NCBI GenBank assembly: GCA_016706565.1
Contig: JADJJI010000013.1
Span: 248,001-312,000 of the forward strand
Length of the DNA stretch: 64,000 nt
Direction of reading: 5' to 3'
DNA from: Piscinibacter sp.
GTDB taxonomy: Bacteria; Pseudomonadota; Gammaproteobacteria; Burkholderiales; Burkholderiaceae_C
Part shown: in pieces, positions 8,129-16,118 of the stretch
Layout: each line of letters starts with the position of its first letter
Position numbering within the stretch: the stretch's first letter is position 1
Translations under genes and position numbers: made by a program
The notes under the pieces: model-generated
Databases searched by the model: none
What the model saw: the letters and a program-made list of their open reading frames with translations, nothing else
What the model was told of the DNA's origin: nothing

Positions 8129-8222
8129 TTGTGCGTCTTCCGTTGTGAAAAAGGGGGACGGTGCCCTCGGGCTCCATCCCCCCGGGTTCAGGCCGGCCAA
8201 GTGCCCGGCCCGTGTGCTGCGA

Positions 8223-10043
8223 TCAGTTCGGCAAAGCGAACACGGTCAGCGAACCGCCCAGTTCGGTGTACTGGTTCAGTTCCTTGTAACCACCCACCGC
8301 GCCCAGGCCGTCGGTGTCCTTCTCGAGGCCCGCTGCCATGCCGATGCCGGCCCAGCCGCCAATTCCCGAGAACACGCCGATGTACTGCTTGCCCTTGTGC
8401 TCATACGTGAACACGTTGCCGATGATCCCTGAGGGCGTCTTGAACTTGAAAAGTTCCTTGTTGATGTCTTTCGCATCGACGCACTTCAGGTAACCCTCGA
8501 GCGTGCCGTAGCACGACAGGCCGCCCGCGGTGTTGAGCGAGCCGCTCCACACCGAGAACTTCTCGGCCTTGCTCTGCACGATCTTGCCGGTGCCGGCGTC
8601 CCAGGTGATGTAGTTGCCCATGCCGCCGTGGCTGCCCGGGGCCGGGAACATCGACAGCGTGGCGCCGACGTACGGCTGGCCTGCGGTGTACTCGACCTTG
8701 AACGGCTCGTAGTCCATGCAGACGTGGTTCGTCGGCACGTAGAAGAGCTTGGTGTTCGGGTCGAACGAGGCCGGCTGCTGGTCCTTGGAGCCCAACGCCG
8801 CCGGGCAGATGCCCTTGGTGTTGACGTCAGGACCGTTCTGAGCCGTGGAGTACTTGGCCACGACCTGAGGGCGGCCGGTCTTCATGTCCACGTGCGTGGC
8901 CCAGTTCACCTTCGGGTCGTACTTCTCGGCCACCAGCAGGGCACCGTTGGTACGGTCCAGGGTGTAGCCGAAGCCGTTACGGTCGAAGTGCACCAGCGCC
9001 TTGGTCGGCTTGCCCTTGACGTTGATGTCCGCCAGGATCATCTCGTTGATGCCGTCGAAGTCCCACTCGTCGAACGGCGTCATCTGGTAGACCCAGTTGA
9101 CCTTGCCGGTGTCGACGTCGCGCGACCAGATGGACATGGACCACTTGTTGTCGCCGGGGCGCTGCGCCGGGTTCCAGGTCGACGGGTTGCCGGTGCCGTA
9201 GAACACCGCGTTCAGCGCCTTGTCGTAGCTGTACCAGCCCCAGGTGGTGCCGCCGCCGATCTTCCACTGGTCACCCTTCCAGGTCTTCAGCGAAGAATCC
9301 GGGCCGACGGGCTTGACCGCGCCGTCCGTCCAGGTGGTGGTCTTGGCCGGGTCGATCAGCATCTCGGCGTCGGGGCCGACGCTGTAGCCCTTCCAGGCCA
9401 GCTTGCCGTCGGACAGGTTGTAGGCGGCCAGGAAGCCGCGAACACCCCATTCGCCGCCGGAAATGCCGGTGATGACCTTGTCCTTGAACACGTGCGGCGC
9501 GTTGGTGTTGACGGCACCCAGCTTCGGGTCGCCGTTCTTCACCGACCAGACCAGCTTGCCGGTCTTGGCGTCCAGCGCGATCAGGTTGGAGTCGGCCTGC
9601 TGCAGGATGACCTTGCCTTCGGCATAGGCCAGACCACGGTTGACCGTGTCGCAGCACATCTGCGGGATCACGGCCGGGTCTTGCTTCGGCTCGTACTTCC
9701 AGAGGATCTTCTGGGTGTCGAGGTCGACCGCGAACACCTTGTTCGGGAACGGCGAGTGCAGGTACATCTTGCCGTCCACGACGAGCGGCGAGCCCTCGTG
9801 ACCGCGCAGCACGCCGGTGGAGAAGGTCCACGCGACCTGCATCTTGCCCACGTTGCCCGTGGTGATCTGGTTCAGCTTGCTATAGCGCTGGTTGAACATG
9901 TCGCCAGCCTGCATCGCCCAGTTCTTGGAGTTGGCGATGTTCTTTTCCACGTCCGCGTTGGCCAGCGCCAAGCCCGGAAGTGCAAGAACCGCCAAACCCA
10001 ATGCCGACCAGGCATGGCTGCGGGATTGCCCTGAAATTCGCAT
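8223..10043 (-). CDS. xoxF: Lanthanide-dependent methanol dehydrogenase, XoxF type
   Basis: The 606-residue PQQ-dependent dehydrogenase has a signal peptide (about 1-29) and an eight-bladed propeller. Visible active-site features are the vicinal disulfide Cys130-Cys131 in QMCCDT, Glu198 in GGEWG, Asn286 in GTGNPS and the catalytic Asp328. Asp330, two residues further in EWDFDG, is the extra acidic ligand that marks lanthanide-binding XoxF; calcium MxaF has alanine there. It oxidises methanol, and often formaldehyde, in the periplasm and passes electrons to XoxG. The start is preceded on the minus strand by a strong AAGGAG ribosome-binding site. It is the first gene of the twelve-gene minus-strand operon. 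Confidence 0.97.
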   Translation of the reverse strand: MRISGQSRSHAWSALGLAVLALPGLALANADVEKNIANSKNWAMQAGDMFNQRYSKLNQITTGNVGKMQVAWTFSTGVLRGHEGSPLVVDGKMYLHSPFPNKVFAVDLDTQKILWKYEPKQDPAVIPQMCCDTVNRGLAYAEGKVILQQADSNLIALDAKTGKLVWSVKNGDPKLGAVNTNAPHVFKDKVITGISGGEWGVRGFLAAYNLSDGKLAWKGYSVGPDAEMLIDPAKTTTWTDGAVKPVGPDSSLKTWKGDQWKIGGGTTWGWYSYDKALNAVFYGTGNPSTWNPAQRPGDNKWSMSIWSRDVDTGKVNWVYQMTPFDEWDFDGINEMILADINVKGKPTKALVHFDRNGFGYTLDRTNGALLVAEKYDPKVNWATHVDMKTGRPQVVAKYSTAQNGPDVNTKGICPAALGSKDQQPASFDPNTKLFYVPTNHVCMDYEPFKVEYTAGQPYVGATLSMFPAPGSHGGMGNYITWDAGTGKIVQSKAEKFSVWSGSLNTAGGLSCYGTLEGYLKCVDAKDINKELFKFKTPSGIIGNVFTYEHKGKQYIGVFSGIGGWAGIGMAAGLEKDTDGLGAVGGYKELNQYTELGGSLTVFALPN

Positions 10044-10632
10044 CGATGTCTCCTTGTTGAAGTGACCGGAGTCTGTTTCGCGCGGTACAAACTTTGGACC
10101 AACACCCCGCGCGATCTCGAGAGCTCGGCGTCGGCCCAACCGCAATTTCTGCGCCCGCTTTTTCTGCCGCCTGTCCGTCGTCGACGCTTCCGACCGGTGG
10201 TTCCAGTCCACAACGCCGACACGCCTGCCGCGGCTGACCATCGTGTGGCCCTGTCGCACCGAAATGTGCCGCCTGATGGCCTCCAACGCATGGACTCCAG
10301 GGATGATCCTCATAGGGAAACCACGGGTGCTTGCGGCCTGAACTGCTGACGCGAAGAGCGCTCATTCCGATGCCGCTGACAAGGTGCGCCGAATCCGTGT
10401 CATCGACTGCGGAACAGAGTGTTTCATCGATGCGAGACACAATCGGCCGCCCGGATCGGATCGGCGCAGCGGGGTGTGTCACGCGCCGAAAATCAAGCGC
10501 GGGATTCCACGCCCTTGCGACGCCGCGCCGGCCCCCATCCAATCCTGTCGCGCGGCGTCGACGGGCCCGGCGCTTGCTCGAACGTTCAACTTGACTCACG
10601 CCAATCGCTGATCACCAGGCCCGACTGCATCG
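10044..10632. promoter_or_regulatory. 589-bp divergent intergenic region between xoxF and the ABC transporter operon
   Basis: No convincing gene lies here; the open frames are short, lack ribosome-binding sites and have arginine-rich compositions typical of GC-rich non-coding DNA. The region must carry the promoters of xoxF (leftward) and of the ABC/TonB/mxa operon (rightward). I could not identify confident -35/-10 pairs or an operator. The long spacing fits a regulated divergent promoter, with the LuxR-type regulator at 15366 as one candidate to bind it. Confidence 0.5.
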
Positions 10633-11370
10633 ATGACCATTGACCCTTCCGCCGCCGTGCTGCGCACGACGGGCCTGACCAAGCGATACGGCAAGCATGC
10701 CGCCCTCGACAAGCTGACCCTGGCACTGGTGCCGGGCAGTTTCGTGGCGCTGCTCGGCCCCAACGGCGCGGGCAAGTCGACCTTGTTCCAGGTGCTCACC
10801 GGGCTGTTCGCCGCCGACGAGGGCGATGTCGAGGTGGCAGGCCATTCGCTGCGCCATGCCGGCACCGGCGCGCTGCGCCACATCGGCGTGGTGTTCCAGC
10901 AGATCTCGCTCGACCTGGACCTGAGCATCCGCCGCAACCTGATGTTCCAGGCCGACCTGCATGGCCTGCCCGGCGCGCTGGCGCGCGAGCGCATCGAGTC
11001 CGGCTGCAAGCGCTTCGGGCTGGACGGCCAGCTCGAGCGCAAGGTGCGCGAACTTTCCGGCGGCAACCGCCGAAAGGTGGAACTGGTCCGCGCCACCTTG
11101 CACCAACCCAGCGTGCTGCTGATGGACGAAGCCACCGTCGGTCTCGACCCGAAATCCCGCCAGGACCTGCTGGCGGCGCTGCACAGCGACGTCCGCGAGC
11201 GCGGCGTGTGCGTGCTGTGGGCCACGCACTGGGTCGAGGAGACCGAAGGCGCCGACCGCGTGCTGGTGCTGCACAAGGGCCGACTGCTGGCCGATGGCAG
11301 CCCGGCCGAAGTGACTGCCGCGCTCGGCGAAGCGACGCTCGAGGCCGGTTTCATCGCCCGCACCCACTGA
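10633..11370 (+). CDS. ABC transporter ATP-binding protein, PQQ-dehydrogenase-associated
   Basis: The 245-residue ATPase has Walker A GPNGAGKS (about 48-55), signature LSGGNRRK, Walker B VLLMDEA and a switch histidine in ATHWVEE. It matches ABC-2 exporter ATPases found with PQQ-dependent alcohol dehydrogenases (the Ped-type system). It opens the plus-strand operon and is followed by a propeller, a periplasmic protein and an ABC-2 permease that overlap one another. The transported molecule is unknown; candidates are a compound needed for dehydrogenase activity or a metal-chelating compound. The family call is firm, the substrate is not. Confidence 0.9.
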   Translation: MTIDPSAAVLRTTGLTKRYGKHAALDKLTLALVPGSFVALLGPNGAGKSTLFQVLTGLFAADEGDVEVAGHSLRHAGTGALRHIGVVFQQISLDLDLSIRRNLMFQADLHGLPGALARERIESGCKRFGLDGQLERKVRELSGGNRRKVELVRATLHQPSVLLMDEATVGLDPKSRQDLLAALHSDVRERGVCVLWATHWVEETEGADRVLVLHKGRLLADGSPAEVTAALGEATLEAGFIARTH

Positions 11371-11396
11371 CACGAACGATGCAAGGAACGATGCCC

Positions 11397-12365
11397 ATGT
11401 TGACGAATGCCCGAGCGCTGATCGCGCTGACGCTCGCCCTGGCCGCAACGGCTGCCGCCGCCCAGGGCACCGCCTATGTCAGCAGCGAGAAGGACGACGC
11501 ACTGACGCTCATCGACACCCAGACGCTGGCGGTGAAGGGCACCCTGCCGACCTGCAAGCGTGGCCGCCACATCCAGCGCATGCCCGATGGCAAGCTGATG
11601 GTCGCCTGCACCGACTCGAACGCCGCCGACATCATCGACCCGGCCACTGGCAAGTCGGTGCGGCGCGTGCCGCTGGGCGACGAGCCGGAGGCCTTCGACC
11701 TGTCGCCGGACGGCAAGACGATCTACGTGTCGAACGAAGACGAAGGCGAAGCGAGCTTCATCGACGCAGCCAGCGGCAAGAAGCTGCAGGCCGTCAAGGT
11801 GGGCAAGGAGCCCGAGGGCGTGAAGGTCAGCGCCGACGGCAAGACGCTGTACGTCACCTCCGAGGTGGCCAGCCTGGTTCACGTGATCGACGTGGCCACC
11901 GCCAAGGTGGTGAAGAACGTCAAGGTCGGCAAGCGGCCGCGGCGCATGGCGATCACGCCCGACGGCAAGGAGCTGTGGGTCACCAACGAGCTCGACGCGA
12001 GCGTGAGCATCGTCTCCACCGCCGACCACAGCGTGATCGGCAGCATCAAGTTCGCCGTCAAGGGGGCGCGTGCCGAGGACATCTCGCCGGTGGGCATCAC
12101 CATGACGCGCGACGGCAAGCGCGCGTTCGTGTCACTGGGCAAGGCCAACCACGTGGCCTTCGTCGACGTGCCCGGGCGCAAGGTCACCGACCTGGTGCTG
12201 GTGGGCAAGCGGGCGTGGAACGTCACGCTCGACAAGGCCGAGGCGCGCCTGTGGGTCGTCAACGGCCTGAGCGACGATGTCACCGTCGTCGACGTGGCGG
12301 CCGCCAAGGCGATCAAGAGCATTCCCGTCGGCCGCGTGCCCTACGGCCTGGTGGTGGTGGAATGA
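11397..12365 (+). CDS. Exported YVTN beta-propeller protein, PQQ-catabolism-associated
   Basis: The 322-residue protein has a signal peptide (about 1-22) and seven propeller repeats with strands such as KTIYVSNEDEGEASFID and ELWVTNELDASVSIV. It belongs to the propeller family that accompanies the PQQ-associated ABC exporter. Three in-frame ATGs occur at 11379, 11391 and 11397. The one at 11397 was chosen because the AAGGAA ribosome-binding site at 11383 is 8 bases before it. The stop overlaps the start of the next gene (ATGA). It is distinct from the propeller at 3034-3987. Confidence 0.87.
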   Translation: MLTNARALIALTLALAATAAAAQGTAYVSSEKDDALTLIDTQTLAVKGTLPTCKRGRHIQRMPDGKLMVACTDSNAADIIDPATGKSVRRVPLGDEPEAFDLSPDGKTIYVSNEDEGEASFIDAASGKKLQAVKVGKEPEGVKVSADGKTLYVTSEVASLVHVIDVATAKVVKNVKVGKRPRRMAITPDGKELWVTNELDASVSIVSTADHSVIGSIKFAVKGARAEDISPVGITMTRDGKRAFVSLGKANHVAFVDVPGRKVTDLVLVGKRAWNVTLDKAEARLWVVNGLSDDVTVVDVAAAKAIKSIPVGRVPYGLVVVE

Positions 12366-13516
12366 GGGCTCCCGCCCTGGCGCTGGCCCTGGCATTGGCC
12401 ACGGCCCCCGCGCTCGCTGCCACGCTGAAGGCGACGCTGCTGATCCCGGCGGACGACTCGCGGCTGGAGCGCTCGCGCGCCGAGCGCGCCTATCTCGGCC
12501 ACCCGACCGGCCCCGCCGGCGATGGCGTGCAGATGGCCGTCGAGGAAGGCCAGTTCGAGCTCGATGCGGCGCAAGCCGGCGTCGCGGTGACGACGCAGCC
12601 GGCCGCCTCGCTCGACGCGGCGCGTGCGGCTGCGCTGGCCGCCGAGAAGGCCGGTGCCGCCGTGCTGCTCGTCGACCTGCCGACCGATTGGCTGCTCGCC
12701 GTCGTCGATGCGGTCAAGCTGCCGGTGCTCAATCTCAGCGACCCGGCCGACCGGCTGCGTGCGCAGGACTGCCGCGCGAGGCTGTTTCATCTGATGCCCA
12801 GCGAGCGCATGCGCGCCGATGCGCTGGCCCAGACCCTGGTGTCGCGCAAGTGGACGCAGCTGCTCCTGCTGGTCGGCCCGAGCCCGGCAGACCAGCTGCG
12901 CGCCGCCACCGTGCAGGCCTCGATGAAGCGCTATGGCCTGAAGGCAGTAGCCAGCAAGCCCTTCAGGATGTCGGCGGATCCCCGCGAGCGCGACCTCGCC
13001 AACCCGCTGCTGCTGACCGCCGGCGCGAACTACGACGCCGTCTGGGTGGTCGACAGCGACGGCGAATTCGCCCGCTCGCTGCCTTACCGAACGGTGCTGC
13101 CGCGGCCGGTGGTCGGTGACGCCGGCCTCGTCGCCGTGGCCTGGCACGCGCAGTTCGAGCGCTTCGGCGCGCCTCAGGTCTCGCGCCGCTTTGCCAAGGC
13201 CACCCGGCGGCCGATGACGGCGCACGACTGGTCGGCCTGGATGGCCGGCAAGGCGCTGGTGGGTGCCGCCGTGGCGGCGCCCAAGGGGCCGAACGCCGCC
13301 TGGGCCCAGGCACTGGCCAAGACCCCGGTCGACGGCTCCAAGGGCACGGCGATGACCTTCCGCGCATGGGACGGCCAGCTGCGCCAGACCTTGCTGCTCA
13401 CCGACGGGCAAGGCGTCATTTCGCAGGCGCCGATCGAGGGCCTGCTGCACCCGAGCAACGTGCTCGACACACTGGGCGCCGATGCGCCGGAGAAACTGTG
13501 CAAAGCGCCGCGCTGA
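12362..13516 (+). CDS. Periplasmic substrate-binding-like protein of the PQQ-associated ABC system
   Basis: The 384-residue protein has a short signal peptide (about 1-19) and the two-lobed fold of branched-chain-type (family 6) binding proteins. It is of the kind encoded with PQQ-dependent alcohol dehydrogenase ABC systems. It starts inside the stop codon of the propeller gene and overlaps the permease gene by 19 bases, so all are translated together. A binding protein beside an ABC-2 exporter-like ATPase and permease is unusual, because binding proteins normally serve importers. This suggests either a periplasmic sensor role or a non-canonical transporter. A free cysteine pair (C-R-A-R region and Cys near the C-terminus) is present. 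Confidence 0.85.
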   Translation: MRAPALALALALATAPALAATLKATLLIPADDSRLERSRAERAYLGHPTGPAGDGVQMAVEEGQFELDAAQAGVAVTTQPAASLDAARAAALAAEKAGAAVLLVDLPTDWLLAVVDAVKLPVLNLSDPADRLRAQDCRARLFHLMPSERMRADALAQTLVSRKWTQLLLLVGPSPADQLRAATVQASMKRYGLKAVASKPFRMSADPRERDLANPLLLTAGANYDAVWVVDSDGEFARSLPYRTVLPRPVVGDAGLVAVAWHAQFERFGAPQVSRRFAKATRRPMTAHDWSAWMAGKALVGAAVAAPKGPNAAWAQALAKTPVDGSKGTAMTFRAWDGQLRQTLLLTDGQGVISQAPIEGLLHPSNVLDTLGADAPEKLCKAPR

Positions 13517-14358
13517 CCCCCGCCGTGCAGGCGCGCCGCGGCGTCCCGCACGCCTTGCAGGCCTTGCGCGCGATCGTGCTGCGCGAGGTGCTGAAGTTCT
13601 CGCAGCAGACCGGCCGGCTCGTTTCGGCACTGGTGCGGCCGCTGCTGTGGCTGGCGGTGTTCGCCGCGGGCTTTCGCAACGTGTTCGGCGTGGCCATCGT
13701 CGAGCCCTACGACACCTACATCCCCTACGACGTCTACATCGCGCCCGGCCTGATCGGCATGGTGCTGCTGTTCAACGGCATGCAGTCGTCGCTGGCCATG
13801 GTCTACGACCGCGAGATGGGCCTGATGCGGCTGCTGCTCACGGCGCCGCTGCCGCGTTCGTGGCTGCTGTTCTGCAAGCTGTGCGCGACGGCGCTGCTGT
13901 CGGTGCTGCAGGCGCTGGCCTTCGTGATCGTGGCGCTGCTGCTGGGTACCGATCTGCCGGTGTTCGAGTGGAGCGTGCTGCATGCGCTCGTGGCGCTGCT
14001 CGCCGGCGCGCTGATGCTCGGCGCGCTCGGCCTGCTGCTGTCGGTGCACATCAAGCAGCTCGAGAACTTCGCCGGCACGATGAACTTCGTCATCTTCCCG
14101 ATGTACTTCATGTCGACGGCGCTCTACCCGCTGTGGAAGCTGCAGGAGTCGGGTGCCGAATGGGTCTATCAGCTGGCCCGGTTCAACCCGTTCACGCATG
14201 CGGTGGAATGGATCCGCTTCGCCCTGTACGGCAAGGACCCGGGCCTGGCGCCCTGGGTGGTGCTCGGCTGCCTGGCGGTGTTCTTCGGCCTGGCCTGCTG
14301 GGGCTACGACCCGCAGCGCGGCTTCGGCGGCCTGACCAAGCGCGGAGGCGGAGCATGA
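13498..14358 (+). CDS. ABC-2 type transporter permease, PQQ-dehydrogenase-associated
   Basis: The 286-residue integral membrane protein has six predicted hydrophobic segments (for example LLWLAVFAAGFRNVF and ALLAGALMLGALGLLLS) and the ABC-2 exporter layout, including the conserved NPFTHAVEWIRFAL loop before the last helix. The GTG at 13498 was chosen because it is the last plausible start before the first helix and gives a 19-base overlap with the previous gene. With the ATPase at 10633 it would form the transporter. It overlaps the next gene by 4 bases. The substrate cannot be read from the sequence. Confidence 0.87.
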   Translation: MQSAALTPAVQARRGVPHALQALRAIVLREVLKFSQQTGRLVSALVRPLLWLAVFAAGFRNVFGVAIVEPYDTYIPYDVYIAPGLIGMVLLFNGMQSSLAMVYDREMGLMRLLLTAPLPRSWLLFCKLCATALLSVLQALAFVIVALLLGTDLPVFEWSVLHALVALLAGALMLGALGLLLSVHIKQLENFAGTMNFVIFPMYFMSTALYPLWKLQESGAEWVYQLARFNPFTHAVEWIRFALYGKDPGLAPWVVLGCLAVFFGLACWGYDPQRGFGGLTKRGGGA

Positions 14359-15338
14359 ACGCGCACGGCTGGACGCGTCGGCAATGGCTGGCCTCGATGG
14401 CGGCGATCGGCACGGCGCACGCCGCGCCGACACGAGCCAGCGATGCCTTCCCGGCGCGCCCGGTCACGCTGTGGGTGCCGTGGGCGGCGGGCGGTGCCAC
14501 CGACATCACCATGCGGCTGCTGGCCGACCTTGCCGGCCGCCAGCTGCGCCAGCGCGTGCTCGTCGAGAACCGCCCCGGCGCCGGCGGGACGCTGGCCATG
14601 CCGATCCTGCAGCAGGCCGAACCCGACGGCTACACCATCGCGCAGCTCCCGCAGCCGGTGCTGCGCGTGCCCTTCACGCAGAAGGTGCTGTGGGACCCGA
14701 TCCGCGACGTCACGCCGATCATCCAGATCTCCGGCGTCACCTTCGGCGTGCTGGTGCAGGCCGCCAGCGGCTTTCGCACGCTCGACGACCTGTTCGCCTT
14801 CGCGAAGGCGCGGCCCGGCGAACTGAGCATCGCCACCAACGGCGTGGGCACCACGCCGCACATGGTGCTCGAGGAACTGTTCAGCGCGCGCGGCATGAAG
14901 TACATCCACGTGCCCTACAAGGGCACCTCGGAGCAGGTGCTGGCGGTGGACACCGGGCAGGTGATGGTGGGCGTCAACTCCACCGGCTTCGCGCCCTTCG
15001 TCGATTCGGGGCGGCTGCGCCTGCTGGCCACTTTCGCGGCCAAGCGCTCGCCGCGCTGGCCGGGCGTGCCCACGCTGAAGGAACTCGGCTTCCCGATCGT
15101 GGCCATGTCGCCCTATGGTCTGGGCGGCCCGCGCGGCATGTCGGCCGCGGTGGTCTCGACGCTGCACGATGCGTTCCGCAAGGCGATGTTCGACCCGGCG
15201 TTCGTGCACGAGATCGGCAAGTACGACCAGGATCTGAACTACCTAGGCCCCGCCGAGTACGGCCAGTGGCTGCGCGAGGAGTACGCCAAGGAGAAGATTG
15301 CCGTGCAGCGCATGGGGATGGCACGTGCGCCGAGTTGA
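14355..15338 (+). CDS. Bug-type (tripartite tricarboxylate transporter family) substrate-binding protein
   Basis: The 327-residue protein has a twin-arginine-like leader (TRRQWLASMAAIG) and the Bug receptor fold, with the typical opening RPVTLWVPWAAGGATDITMR and the segment ENRPGAGG. Bug receptors bind small organic acids and are abundant in Burkholderiales. The matching membrane components are not nearby, which is common in this family. Its position in the xox operon, translationally coupled to the ABC permease, is unusual and suggests a ligand linked to C1 or metal metabolism. The ligand is unknown. Confidence 0.9.
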   Translation: MNAHGWTRRQWLASMAAIGTAHAAPTRASDAFPARPVTLWVPWAAGGATDITMRLLADLAGRQLRQRVLVENRPGAGGTLAMPILQQAEPDGYTIAQLPQPVLRVPFTQKVLWDPIRDVTPIIQISGVTFGVLVQAASGFRTLDDLFAFAKARPGELSIATNGVGTTPHMVLEELFSARGMKYIHVPYKGTSEQVLAVDTGQVMVGVNSTGFAPFVDSGRLRLLATFAAKRSPRWPGVPTLKELGFPIVAMSPYGLGGPRGMSAAVVSTLHDAFRKAMFDPAFVHEIGKYDQDLNYLGPAEYGQWLREEYAKEKIAVQRMGMARAPS

Positions 15339-15365
15339 GCGCGCCGGGTTGTCGGGGGCCGCGCC

Positions 15366-16004
15366 GTGATCCGCGTGCTGATCGCCGACGACCACCCTGT
15401 GGTGCGCACCGGCTACCAGCGCCTGCTCGAGCAGGCCGGCGACATCCGTGTCGTGGCCGACGCGATCGACGGGCAGGCTGCCTACATGGCGTGGGTGGAG
15501 CACGAACCCGACGTGATGGTCACCGACCTGTCCATGCCTTCGGGCGGCATGGAGCTGATCCGGCGTGTCTGCCAGCGCAAGGCCGACGCGCGCCTGCTCG
15601 TCTTCAGCATGCATGACAGCGCGATGCTCGTGCGGCGCGCGCTGGAGGCCGGCGCACGCGGCTACATCCCCAAGTCCAGCCCTCCGGAATGCCTGGTCGA
15701 CGGCGTGCGTGCGCTGCACGAAGGGCGCCGCTACCTGGCACCCGAGCTGCCCGCCGAGTTGCTGCAGCGCGACCCGCTGGATGAAACCGAGCGCCTGGCG
15801 ACGCTGAGCGCGCGCGAGTTCGAGGTGTTCCGTCGCCTTGCGCTGGGCGAGTCGGCGGCGCAGTGCGCGCAGGCGCTCAACCTGAGCGCCAAGACGGTCT
15901 CGAACCACCAGACCGTCATCAAGGAAAAGCTCGGCGTCGCCACCTCGGCGGCACTGGTGCACCTGGCGATCCGGCACCGCGTGATCGACAGCGGGCCGGT
16001 CTGA
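15366..16004 (+). CDS. LuxR-family two-component response regulator (orphan)
   Basis: The 212-residue protein has a receiver domain (1-120) with acidic pocket Asp8/Asp9, phosphoacceptor Asp54, and Lys103, then a LuxR-type helix-turn-helix (about 148-205; LSAREFEVFRRLALGES and AKTVSNHQTVIKEKL). It starts with GTG, 27 bases after the Bug gene. No sensor kinase is encoded in the window. Response regulators of this type control methanol dehydrogenase and PQQ-alcohol dehydrogenase genes in other bacteria, so the xoxF/ABC divergent promoter is a plausible target; that is inference. Confidence 0.92.
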   Translation: MIRVLIADDHPVVRTGYQRLLEQAGDIRVVADAIDGQAAYMAWVEHEPDVMVTDLSMPSGGMELIRRVCQRKADARLLVFSMHDSAMLVRRALEAGARGYIPKSSPPECLVDGVRALHEGRRYLAPELPAELLQRDPLDETERLATLSAREFEVFRRLALGESAAQCAQALNLSAKTVSNHQTVIKEKLGVATSAALVHLAIRHRVIDSGPV

Positions 16005-16118
16005 ACTGCACGCTCCAGCGCCACGGCGGGAAGATTTCCCTGGATCGCCTCAGTGCCGTTCGTTAGCGTCGGCGTCACGCTCGCCGCACCCAAGACGGCG
16101 ATTCAAACGAGGAGATCC

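Noticed and set aside
8628-10034. Open frame of 468 codons on the plus strand opposite xoxF
   Set aside because: It is antisense to xoxF, with a composition typical of mirrored codons and no start signal.
10062-10643. Short open frames in the xoxF/ABC gap
   Set aside because: No ribosome-binding sites, no similarity and arginine-rich compositions; treated as promoter region.
12341-13630. Open frame of 429 codons on the minus strand opposite the ABC binding protein
   Set aside because: Arginine-, alanine- and glycine-rich shadow of a supported gene.
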